Assembly (NCBI GenBank): GCA_025352305.1 | Contig: JANXTQ010000039.1 | Span: 1-8,164 of the forward strand | Length of the DNA stretch: 8,164 nt | Origin: Actinomycetes bacterium | GTDB lineage: Bacteria > Actinomycetota > Acidimicrobiia > Acidimicrobiales > RAAP-2 | Direction: 5' to 3' | Shown: positions 1-6,594 of the stretch, in pieces | How the letters are laid out: each line of letters starts with the position of its first letter | How positions within the stretch are numbered: the first letter of the stretch is position 1 | Program-made: the position numbers and the translations under genes | Notes under the pieces: generated by a model | The model's database searches: none | What the model was told of the DNA's origin: nothing | What the model saw: the letters and a program-made list of their open reading frames with translations, nothing else

Positions 1-1
1 C

Positions 2-547
2 GCGCTCGAAGACCTGGGTGGCAACATCGTGAACGCCGGCGGTTCGGTCCAACTCACCCTCGTGGCGGGTTCGGGCGCGAGTGGGGCCACGTTTGGCTGC
101 GCGACCAACCCCCTCGACGTCAACGGCTCGACCTTCCAAGCGTCTTTTTCTGGATGTTCCATTGACAAGGTGGGAGTGGGCTATCAACTAACCGCCGCCG
201 CCGATGGGCTCATTGCCAGCAGCAGCAGTTTCGACGTCACGACCGGATCTGCCGCGAAGCTGATCTTTTCCGTTCAGCCCAACGGCGGTATTGTCAACTC
301 GATTTACGGTACGCAGCCGCGCGTCACCGTGGCTGACGCGGGCGGAAACCCCGTTGGTCCCTACGCAACGACCGTTTCGCTCTCGATTTCTTCGGGCACT
401 CTGACGTGCTTTAGTTCGCCGAAGTCAACGACGACGGGAACCGCTGAGTTTGCGGGATGCCGCAGTAATGCGGCCGGTAACTCGCTTCACTTAAGCGCGT
501 CGGCGTCCGGACTTACAACCGTCGACAGCGCCACCTTTAACGTTCGC
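2..547 (+). repeat. Two bacterial Ig-like repeats (first one incomplete)
   Basis: Two related beta-rich units of roughly 90 residues. They share the pattern of an exported Ig-like repeat: A-D-x-GGN-V near the start, V-x-L-x-I/V strands, and a F-x-G-C turn. The join between them (AAKLIFSVQPNGG, about bases 254-292) is typical of such arrays in bacterial surface proteins. Each unit has one cysteine pair: codons at 98 and 155 in the first, 407 and 458 in the second, 19 and 17 residues apart. The pairing inside each unit suggests one disulfide per domain, which fits export. More copies probably lie upstream. They likely act as a stalk or spacer that carries the RHS shell. Confidence 0.8.
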
Positions 548-3500
548 CTCGGCGTGGCGCTAGGTGTCGTGCCGAGCGTCATCACGTCGGTAACTCAAAG
601 TTTCGGTGGATCGCTCTATTCGAGAAATCCCACGTCAACGATCAACGACGTCAACTCGCTAACGGGCGCCCTCGAACTGACGTACACGGACCTCAAGGTC
701 GCGGGAATCGGAGAGTCGTTCAACCTCGTTCGCAACTACAACTCACTCGACACCCTCGGCGGACTCTTCGGACCCGGTTGGACCAGTATTTTGGACGCCG
801 GCGTAACGGTGTCGGCCAATGGGCAAAGCGCCAGCGTTCGCGGTGAAGATGGTCAACGTCTGATATTTGTGAACAACGGTCACGGCGCCTGGATTGCTCC
901 ACCCGGATCACGTACGGCGCTGTCGTGTGCGGGCACCGCCTGCACCGTTAAGCGATTTGACGGGGTCACGTGGCAGTCCACCGGTGGACGCATTTTGAAC
1001 TTTCGCTCCGCCAGCGGTCAGGGGCTCACCTTTAAATACGTGAGCGGCGTTCTGAATCAAGTTCTCGTCCAGCGTGCGACGACTCCGCTCGTCATCAATG
1101 TCTCAGTGTCGAGCGGACGCATTAACTCGGTGTCCACTCCAACGCGAAGCGTTAGTTACGGATATAACTCCGGAGTTCTCACCAGCTACGTGGACGCCAA
1201 CGGCCAAACGTGGACCTACAACTACGGCGCCGGTGGGCTGACCGCCATGAGCGATCCCAACGGAGCACAGCGTCTCGACGTCGCTTACAACGGACCTCGC
1301 GTGAGTTGGGCTGCGCGCCTCGGCTCGCAAGCTCGCTTTGATGACAGCTACGCCTGGAATGGTGCGACGCACCTGTCTACTCGCGGTGCGCTGGTTCACA
1401 CCGCCAACGGTCTCGAGCGCGGTAACTACATTGACCAGTACCTAAACGGTGCGCTCGTCTCTCAGAGTTCACCGGACGGCGCGAGCACGACCTTCTCCTA
1501 TAACTCGCAGTTCGACGCCTCGTCCACTCAGAATCCGCTGGACCAAATTGAAACGTTGACTTTCGACTCGGCGGGCGACATCTTGACTCAGTCGTTGCCG
1601 TTTAAAAACGGCGTGAACGCGATCAGCAAATTCGGCTACAACGCGCTGCACCAGCTGATTAGCCAAACCGACGCGAACGGAAACGTCACCTCCTACAGCT
1701 ACACCGGGGTGCAGTTGACTCGTACGACTCCTCCCGGCGGTTCGCTGCTGAATGCGACTAACTACAAGTACAACGCCCTCGGAGAGCGCAGTGAAACCGA
1801 CGGGCCGACGTCAATTATTCAGTGGCACTACGACGCGGCGGGTAATTCCACCGGTTACGTGACCTTTGATCTCACCCATCACGCGCTTAACGGACTTGGA
1901 CCCATCACTCAGTACAACGAGGCGGGCCAGCCGCTCGTACTGACCGACTCGCGCGGTAACACCAATGCCGGTCTGGACAGTTCGTTTCAAACGACCTACA
2001 CCTACGACGCAGTCGGCAATCTGCTCACGATTACTCGTCCTGGATCCCAGGTAACGACCAGTGTGTACGACAACGCCGGCACGCTGATTTCGACAACGCT
2101 GCCTAACGGCAACTCGACCAACTTTGCCTGGAACGAAGCGTCGCTGACCTACAACGTCAGTGGAACCGCCCTCGACGTTAAGACCTTTGACCCTTCGGGC
2201 GACCTACTGAGCGACAACGCCACGACGTATCTCTACGACACGACCGGGCGCGAAATTTCGAGCATGGATCCCGCGGGACTCATTACGACCTACACCTTTG
2301 ACGCCGCGAGCAACGTGATTCGCGCTGACGACAGTGCGGGTCACCACGTTGTTAATACGTACGGCCCCAACAATCAGTTGCTGTCGAGCACCCTCGACGG
2401 TCAGACGTCCTCGACGACCTATGACCCGCTGGGCAACATCCTGACGCGCACCGATTCGTCCGGTCACACCACGTCATTTAGCTTCGACGCGAACGAACGC
2501 ATGGCGACGGTTACCAACGCCGCGGGAACGACCACGTACGGCTACGACGCGGCGGGCAATCTGCTGCGCGTCACGGACGGCAAAAACCACACGACCTATT
2601 ACGGCTACAACGCCGCCAACAAGCGAATTTCCATGACCGTGAACGGCCAGCGTTGGAACTACGGCTACGACGTGAGCAACAACCTCGTGAGTGAAAGTGA
2701 CCCCGACGGGCGAACGGCGACGTTCACCTTGAACGCCCAGGGGCTACGGACCCAAACGGTTTACTCTCAGGCGGCTCACGCGAGTATCACGGTGCTCGAC
2801 AGTTACAACGGTGCGGGTCAACGAACCTCCATGACCGATCCGACGACGGGAACTACGAACTACGCCTACGACGCCACTGGCAACGTGACCTCGGTGACCA
2901 ATTCGACGCAAGGCAACTTCTCCTACGACTACTCGGTGCCTGGCAAAATGACCGAGACCTACCCGAGCGGTGCGCACGTTAGCTACAGCTTCGACGACCA
3001 GCACAACATCATGACGGTCGATTCGGGCAACGTGCACGTTGCGTACCTTCGTAACGCGCAGCGTCAGTTGACGGGCATTGTGTACTCCAACGGCCTCGTG
3101 CTGAACCAGGGCTACAACGCGGCGGGCTATCTCACCAGTCAGTCGCTCACCTGCGCGGGGAGCCTGCGTAGTTACTCGGCCAGTAGTTACGACATTTCGG
3201 GTAGCCCACTGGCGACATCGACCACGACGGGCTCAACGACCACGCTGAACTCCTACGGTTACGACGCCAACAACCGCATTTCAGCACAGTCGTCGACCAA
3301 TTCGGCCGCGACCCTCTCTACGAATGCCACCGACCCGTGCAGTCCGGGCACCGAGTCCGCGATTGGTTCGCCTCACTCCAACGGATTGCTCGGAACAGCG
3401 ACGGGAATTTCCACGCCGTCATCGGTGCCCTCGGCGGCCGGCGGCTACGTGGGCAACGTTCCCGACGTGGGAACGTCGTCCAACCCCACTACGTACGACG

Positions 3501-5983
3501 CCGTGGGCAATCAGCTCAGCTCGGCGTCCACCACCTACGGCTACAACGTCGTCGACGAACTGACGAACTCCACTGGTGGCACCAACGCGTCGTACAGCTA
3601 CGACAGTTCGGGCAACACGACTAGTGCGACCGTCAACTCGGTGACGAGCACGTTCACCTACAACGCCGCGAATCAGTTGGTTCAGGTTTCTGCGCCCAGC
3701 TTCACCATTACTTACAGTTACGACGGCGACGGCAACCGCGTTTCACGCGTGGTTACTGGATCGGGTGCCTCCACTACGCACTATCGCTGGGACGTCAGTA
3801 GTGCCGTGCCGCTGCTCGCCGAAGAGACCAACGCTGCGTCGAACTTGACGCGTCGATACATCTACGGCGCCGGAGCGGTCGCGATGCAGACGCCGAGCGA
3901 GACCTTCTATCTGAGTACGGACGTACGCGGATCGGTCTCCGCCGTGTCCAATCAGGCCGGCCAGATTCTTCAGACCTACAACTACGACGCGTGGGGCAAC
4001 GCCACCGAAACGGTACTGACGACACAGATCGATACACCGGTCTCCGCGCTCAACGTTGACCTGTTATTCCTCGGCCAACTGCGTGATGAAAAGACCGGTC
4101 TCTACGACCTGCGCGCGCGCAACTACGACCCGACGACGGGCCGATTTACCCAGCGCGACCCCGTTACTCAGCAGATTGGTGACCCGGCCGTTTCACCGTA
4201 CATCTACGCGGGCGATAAGCCCACGACCCAGTGGGACCCGACGGGTCTCAGTTCATCGTTTATCAACGAAGCGTTCATGGGTCACTCCGAAGAGTCCGCC
4301 AATGTGACCGCCGATGTCGGATACGCCATCAAGGGTGGCGGAGCCGTTCGATCACTCGTAAACAATGCGCCCAAGGTCATTGCTTCGGTTAAGAACTTCT
4401 TTGCGGTCGCTGAAGAAGCCGCCGCTCCCGCAATGGCTGAAGTCGCTGACGCGGCACCCGAACTTGAACAGATCGCTGGCGAGTCCGGTGGCGCGGAAGC
4501 TGACGTGCTCGGTAAGGGTCTCGGCGTCATAGGTATTGCCCTGAGCGCGTACGTCACCTACTCGGACTGCAACTCCTACGCGAACGGCACCGGCTCGACA
4601 CTGAGCCAGTGCATTGGCGACACGGTGGGACTCGCCTTCGCCGTCGGATGTCTCGCATTGACCGAGGGCGTGGGTGCCCTGGCGTGCGGAATTATCGGTG
4701 GCGGTCTAGCGATTGTTATCTCGAAGTACGGGCCCGAGATCTACGCCGGACTAGTTGACCTTGGTACCTACATTGCCCAAGGCGCCACCATTGCCTACAC
4801 CGCCATTGCGAAGGGGTTTGCTCAAGCGGGCGCCGCATTAACCGGTGCGTACAACACCGTGGCGGGCTACGTGAACAGTGGATTCACGGCTGCGGGCAAT
4901 TGGCTGGCTGGTGCGTACGACGCCGCGGCGGGTGCGATTGTCTCGGGCTTTGACGCTCTGGGCTCGGCGATCACGAGCGGATACAACGCCGCGATCTCCG
5001 CGTTGGAGCAAGCGGGCTACACCGCGGTGCAGATGGCCAACTTCCTCGTGGATCAGTTCAACCTCGCGGTTCAAGACGTCATTGGAGTGCTGAACTCACT
5101 GGCCTACGACGCCGAGCAGGTAATGACGGTCCTAAAGGACGTCTTTAACTACGCCGCGGCGCAGGCGGCCGCACTGATGCAGGACATCAACTACGCCGTT
5201 GACCAAGTGGCCGGCGCGTTAATGGATGCCTGGAACTACGCCGACGCGGCCGTGGCCTCGGTCCTTCAAGCCATTGGTGACACCGTTGACCAGATTGGCC
5301 ACGCGCTCCAAGACGTCTTTAATGAAGCAGCGGCCGCCGTTGCTTCAGTCCTAAAGGCCATCAACTACACGGTCGATCAGATCGTGGCGGGCCTAAATGA
5401 CGTCTTCAACCTGGCGGCCAACGCCGTGGCGACGATCTTGAATGGTCTCAACTACGCGGTGGATCAGATTGCGTCGGCTCTTAAGGACATTTACAACCTG
5501 ACTCAAACGGCGCTGATCGATGCACTGAACGTCATTGGAGCGACCCTGCAACAGATTGCCACGGCACTGGCTGATGTCTATAACGCCACCGTCGCGAGCA
5601 TTGTGTCGTTGCTGAAGTCGCTCGGTGACGCGGCGTCCGCCGTGGCCAGCGCGATCAAGAATGCGTTCAATCTGGCTGACCAAGCGGTGGCCCAGTTCCT
5701 TTCGGACGTTGGCTACACGATTGATCAGATCGCTCAAGCGCTGAAGGACGTCTTTAACGAGATCGACTCCGCGGTCGCCAGTGTGTTGAAGGCGATTGGG
5801 GACACCGCCGCGCAGATCGCCGCGGCGCTCACCAGCGTCTTTAACGACGTGGCCTCGGCGATCGGCACGTTGCTCGGTGACCTCGGGTTCTCATCATCGG
5901 TGATCTCGGCGATCGGCGGAGCGTTTACGAGCTTCGGTCAGGACCTCTCGAGCATTGGCGACACGATCGCGAGTTGGTTCTAA
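2..5983 (+). CDS. RHS/YD-repeat surface protein with Ig-like repeats and a long helical-repeat C-terminus (5' partial)
   Basis: The frame is open from base 2 and its first residues (ALEDLGGNIVNAGG) already match the inside of an Ig-like repeat, so the true start and any signal peptide lie upstream. The 1,993 visible residues contain: two Ig-like repeats (residues 1-183); a DUF6531-like domain (about 217-287) with TGAL, TDL, RNYNS and FGPGW; YD repeats (about 384-1340); the RHS-associated core (1354-1416) with GLYDLRARNYDPTTGRF and WDPTGL; and a 578-residue C-terminal extension. RHS proteins are secreted or surface-bound; the YD repeats wrap into a hollow shell, and many release a C-terminal toxin at the DPxG motif. 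Here the C-terminus is Ala-rich, hydrophobic and repetitive, unlike known small toxin domains. Its role (pore, surface stalk, membrane binding) is inference only. The family call is firm; toxin function is not. The stop overlaps the stop of the convergent gene. Confidence 0.95.
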   Translation, partial: ALEDLGGNIVNAGGSVQLTLVAGSGASGATFGCATNPLDVNGSTFQASFSGCSIDKVGVGYQLTAAADGLIASSSSFDVTTGSAAKLIFSVQPNGGIVNSIYGTQPRVTVADAGGNPVGPYATTVSLSISSGTLTCFSSPKSTTTGTAEFAGCRSNAAGNSLHLSASASGLTTVDSATFNVRLGVALGVVPSVITSVTQSFGGSLYSRNPTSTINDVNSLTGALELTYTDLKVAGIGESFNLVRNYNSLDTLGGLFGPGWTSILDAGVTVSANGQSASVRGEDGQRLIFVNNGHGAWIAPPGSRTALSCAGTACTVKRFDGVTWQSTGGRILNFRSASGQGLTFKYVSGVLNQVLVQRATTPLVINVSVSSGRINSVSTPTRSVSYGYNSGVLTSYVDANGQTWTYNYGAGGLTAMSDPNGAQRLDVAYNGPRVSWAARLGSQARFDDSYAWNGATHLSTRGALVHTANGLERGNYIDQYLNGALVSQSSPDGASTTFSYNSQFDASSTQNPLDQIETLTFDSAGDILTQSLPFKNGVNAISKFGYNALHQLISQTDANGNVTSYSYTGVQLTRTTPPGGSLLNATNYKYNALGERSETDGPTSIIQWHYDAAGNSTGYVTFDLTHHALNGLGPITQYNEAGQPLVLTDSRGNTNAGLDSSFQTTYTYDAVGNLLTITRPGSQVTTSVYDNAGTLISTTLPNGNSTNFAWNEASLTYNVSGTALDVKTFDPSGDLLSDNATTYLYDTTGREISSMDPAGLITTYTFDAASNVIRADDSAGHHVVNTYGPNNQLLSSTLDGQTSSTTYDPLGNILTRTDSSGHTTSFSFDANERMATVTNAAGTTTYGYDAAGNLLRVTDGKNHTTYYGYNAANKRISMTVNGQRWNYGYDVSNNLVSESDPDGRTATFTLNAQGLRTQTVYSQAAHASITVLDSYNGAGQRTSMTDPTTGTTNYAYDATGNVTSVTNSTQGNFSYDYSVPGKMTETYPSGAHVSYSFDDQHNIMTVDSGNVHVAYLRNAQRQLTGIVYSNGLVLNQGYNAAGYLTSQSLTCAGSLRSYSASSYDISGSPLATSTTTGSTTTLNSYGYDANNRISAQSSTNSAATLSTNATDPCSPGTESAIGSPHSNGLLGTATGISTPSSVPSAAGGYVGNVPDVGTSSNPTTYDAVGNQLSSASTTYGYNVVDELTNSTGGTNASYSYDSSGNTTSATVNSVTSTFTYNAANQLVQVSAPSFTITYSYDGDGNRVSRVVTGSGASTTHYRWDVSSAVPLLAEETNAASNLTRRYIYGAGAVAMQTPSETFYLSTDVRGSVSAVSNQAGQILQTYNYDAWGNATETVLTTQIDTPVSALNVDLLFLGQLRDEKTGLYDLRARNYDPTTGRFTQRDPVTQQIGDPAVSPYIYAGDKPTTQWDPTGLSSSFINEAFMGHSEESANVTADVGYAIKGGGAVRSLVNNAPKVIASVKNFFAVAEEAAAPAMAEVADAAPELEQIAGESGGAEADVLGKGLGVIGIALSAYVTYSDCNSYANGTGSTLSQCIGDTVGLAFAVGCLALTEGVGALACGIIGGGLAIVISKYGPEIYAGLVDLGTYIAQGATIAYTAIAKGFAQAGAALTGAYNTVAGYVNSGFTAAGNWLAGAYDAAAGAIVSGFDALGSAITSGYNAAISALEQAGYTAVQMANFLVDQFNLAVQDVIGVLNSLAYDAEQVMTVLKDVFNYAAAQAAALMQDINYAVDQVAGALMDAWNYADAAVASVLQAIGDTVDQIGHALQDVFNEAAAAVASVLKAINYTVDQIVAGLNDVFNLAANAVATILNGLNYAVDQIASALKDIYNLTQTALIDALNVIGATLQQIATALADVYNATVASIVSLLKSLGDAASAVASAIKNAFNLADQAVAQFLSDVGYTIDQIAQALKDVFNEIDSAVASVLKAIGDTAAQIAAALTSVFNDVASAIGTLLGDLGFSSSVISAIGGAFTSFGQDLSSIGDTIASWF
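650..862 (+). other. DUF6531-like domain at the entry to the RHS shell (protein domain)
   Basis: The protein reads NSLTGALELTYTDLKVAG, then ESFNLVRNYNS, then GGLFGPGWTSILDAGV, followed by RGEDGQRLIF. This order (tGal, tDL, R-x-Y-x-S, FG-GW, G-x-x-x-x-F) is the usual pattern of the domain that precedes YD repeats in secreted RHS proteins. It is expected to form the first strands that plug or seed the shell. The assignment rests on remembered family pattern, not on a profile search. Confidence 0.7.
1151..4040 (+). repeat. YD (RHS) repeat array, roughly two dozen units
   Basis: Repeated Y-[DN]-x-x-G-N-x-[LIV]-x-x-x-T motifs occur throughout, for example YDAAGNSTGY, YDAVGNLLTI, YDPLGNILTR, YDAAGNLLRV, YDATGNVTSV, YDSSGNTTSA and YDGDGNRVSR. 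I count about 25 YD-type units, with some degenerate ones such as FDAASNVI and YNAANKRI. Tyr, Asn, Thr, Ser and Gly dominate and Lys is rare. In solved RHS and Tc-toxin structures these repeats form a spiralling beta-sheet shell. A Ser/Thr/Gly/Pro-rich stretch at bases 3281-3490 interrupts the array. The repeats are diverged in protein sequence, so the array is not a recent DNA expansion. Confidence 0.93.
4061..4249 (+). other. RHS-repeat-associated core with DPTG end motif (protein domain)
   Basis: The segment reads LLFLGQLRDEKTGLYDLRARNYD, PTTGRFTQRDP and later SPYIYAGDKP and QWDPTGL. This is the highly conserved core that closes the RHS shell. In canonical toxin-carrying RHS proteins it ends in DPxG-(18 residues)-DPxG, whose Asp residues cut off the C-terminal cargo. 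Here the second motif is intact (DPTG, Asp codon at 4235), but the first reads DPVT without Gly, and 22 residues separate the two. Cleavage is therefore possible but not assured. Confidence 0.9.
4508..4750 (+). other. Gly-rich hydrophobic segment with four cysteines (protein segment)
   Basis: Two hydrophobic stretches lie after the RHS core: LGVIGIALSAYVTY (from base 4520) and one of about 34 residues from base 4619 to 4724, rich in Gly, Ala, Leu, Val and Ile with a GGG near its end. Four Cys codons at 4568, 4610, 4649 and 4685 lie in or beside them. Similar Gly-zipper-like regions between the core and the C-terminal effector are common in RHS and wall-associated proteins. It could be a membrane hairpin or a buried helical plug inside the shell. 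Confidence 0.6.
4814..5014 (+). repeat. Six Gly-aromatic protein units of about 11 residues
   Basis: Units begin at bases 4814, 4844, 4880, 4910, 4946 and 4979 with GFAQ, GAYN, GFTA, GAYD, GFDA and GYNA, and the next repeat type begins with GYTA at 5015. Unit lengths are 10, 12, 10, 12, 11 and 12 residues. Each has Gly-(Ala)-aromatic at its start and small or hydrophobic residues after it. An 11-residue period corresponds to three helical turns, so the stretch may form an amphipathic helix or a set of short helices. The array leads directly into the 29-residue repeats. Confidence 0.65.
5015..5884 (+). repeat. Ten contiguous 29-residue helical repeats (87 bp each)
   Basis: Repeats start at 5015, 5102, 5189, 5276, 5363, 5450, 5537, 5624, 5711 and 5798 and all are exactly 29 codons. 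The consensus is [GN][YD]TVDQIAxALKDVFN followed by xAxxAVASVLKAI. Repeat 9 (GYTIDQIAQALKDVFNE...) and repeat 4 (GDTVDQIGHALQDVFNE...) show it most clearly. Hydrophobic positions 4, 7/8, 11, 14/15, 18, 22, 25/26 and 29 recur every 3 to 4 residues, and 29 residues equal about eight helical turns, so one side of the helix stays hydrophobic from repeat to repeat. The C-terminal tail (5885-5980) is a diverged, glycine-richer end. Codons of matching residues differ strongly between copies, so the array is old and kept at protein level. I cannot name the family. Confidence 0.92.
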
Positions 5984-6480
5984 GGCGTACTAAAGGCTGA
6001 GCCGACGACGTCATCGGCCACCCGACGAAGGTGGCTGTTATAGATGGCGCCGATAACGGCCGGTCCGGGGTGAGTGACTTTTCCCGTGGTGCTACTGAGC
6101 ATCACGGGAAAAGTTGTCGCCGCAAAACGACGACCGCGCTGGCGTGACGCCCACTGCTGGGCTTCGGCGCTCGGATTCGTGCTGATGGCGACGACCACAG
6201 CAGCCGTGCCGCTTTGCAGCCCGCGCGGTAGTCCGCCCTTGGACTTAATGGCGTAGCCGGACGCGACGTCCACGTAGCGATCGAGCAACTCCTCGCTGAG
6301 CACCTCGTCGGCGAAGTCAACGGCGAAGACAAATGTGTGCAACCGCGTCAACATCCACTGCACTTTGAAGTCGGAGCGCCGTGCCACGAGAACGTCGCGG
6401 TTCTCAAACTTCGCGTCACTCACGACGTATCCGGCACCCGAAAGTGTCGCGGACAGTTTGGTCAAATTTAATGAACCCAC
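5980..6480 (-). CDS. Conserved-looking protein of 166 residues, function unknown
   Basis: I cannot assign a function. The protein is soluble, with no signal peptide or membrane segment. It begins with a helix-like NLTKLSATLSGAGY, then an alternating polar/hydrophobic region with WMLTRLHTFVFAVDF (residues 42-56). Three likely signature stretches follow: GLPRGLQSG (83-91), RRFAATTFPVML (117-128) and GAIYNSHLRR (144-153). These look like the conserved motifs of a family of small, widespread bacterial proteins, but that is from memory and unverified. The GTG start at 6480 is the only usable one: an in-frame TGA lies 21 bases upstream, and AAAGG is placed 5 bases before it. It converges on the RHS gene with overlapping stops and diverges from the SGNH gene. 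A role as RHS immunity protein is possible but weakly supported, since immunity genes usually follow on the same strand. Confidence 0.85.
   Translation of the reverse strand: MGSLNLTKLSATLSGAGYVVSDAKFENRDVLVARRSDFKVQWMLTRLHTFVFAVDFADEVLSEELLDRYVDVASGYAIKSKGGLPRGLQSGTAAVVVAISTNPSAEAQQWASRQRGRRFAATTFPVMLSSTTGKVTHPGPAVIGAIYNSHLRRVADDVVGSAFSTP
6077..6114 (+). repeat. 16-pair inverted repeat downstream of the RHS gene
   Basis: The arms 6077-6092 and 6099-6114 pair over 16 positions around the 6-base loop TACTGA. In a plus-strand RNA all 16 pair (15 Watson-Crick, one G-U at 6089/6102). In a minus-strand RNA the same position is an A-C mismatch. It begins 94 bases after the RHS stop and lies inside codons 123-135 of the 166-residue gene. 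No T-run follows, so it is not a classic intrinsic terminator, but it could end or stabilise the RHS transcript. Confidence 0.6.
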
Positions 6481-6485
6481 GGGAA

Positions 6486-6490
6486 CCTTT
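6486..6490 (-). promoter_or_regulatory. Ribosome binding site of the 166-residue gene
   Basis: AAAGG (minus strand) lies 5 bases before the GTG at 6480. It supports this start. The ATGATG pair slightly further upstream is in another frame and is not the start. Confidence 0.55.
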
Positions 6491-6582
6491 CGCTGCGTGC
6501 ATCATGGCACTCATTGTTGAGCGGGGAGTAAGTGAGAACACATCTCGCTCCGTCGTGCAGAGTAAATCCGTTCGCACTTTGT

Positions 6583-6588
6583 TAATCT
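6583..6588 (+). promoter_or_regulatory. Possible -10 box of a leaderless SGNH transcript
   Basis: TAATCT ends 6 bases before the GTG at 6595. There is no Shine-Dalgarno-like sequence in front of this GTG. That spacing would put the transcription start at or next to the start codon, as in the leaderless mRNAs common in actinobacteria. No good -35 hexamer is visible 17 bases upstream. The rest of the 114-base divergent intergenic region (6481-6594) shows no clear operator. Confidence 0.4.
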
Positions 6589-6594
6589 CACCGT

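Noticed and set aside
720..3037. Several minus-strand open frames of 60-100 codons opposite the RHS gene
   Set aside because: Their products are rich in Arg, Val and His without domains. They are antisense shadows of the YD repeats, whose plus-strand product is unmistakable.
3324..5093. Plus- and minus-strand open frames in other phases of the RHS gene
   Set aside because: Arg/Pro/Ser-rich low-quality products overlapped by the strong RHS frame; no start signals.
5015..5884. The 87-bp periodic array as a CRISPR or non-coding tandem repeat
   Set aside because: Periodicity lies in the protein; the DNA of the units is diverged, and there are no identical repeats with unique spacers.
6077..6114. 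Classic bidirectional intrinsic terminator
   Set aside because: T-run is in the left arm and A-run in the right arm of the stem, the reverse of the A-stem-T layout, and no U-tract follows the hairpin on either strand.
5980..6480. Calling the 166-residue gene the immunity protein of the RHS gene
   Set aside because: Opposite strand, own start signals, no same-strand arrangement, and no evidence that the RHS C-terminus is a toxin needing immunity.
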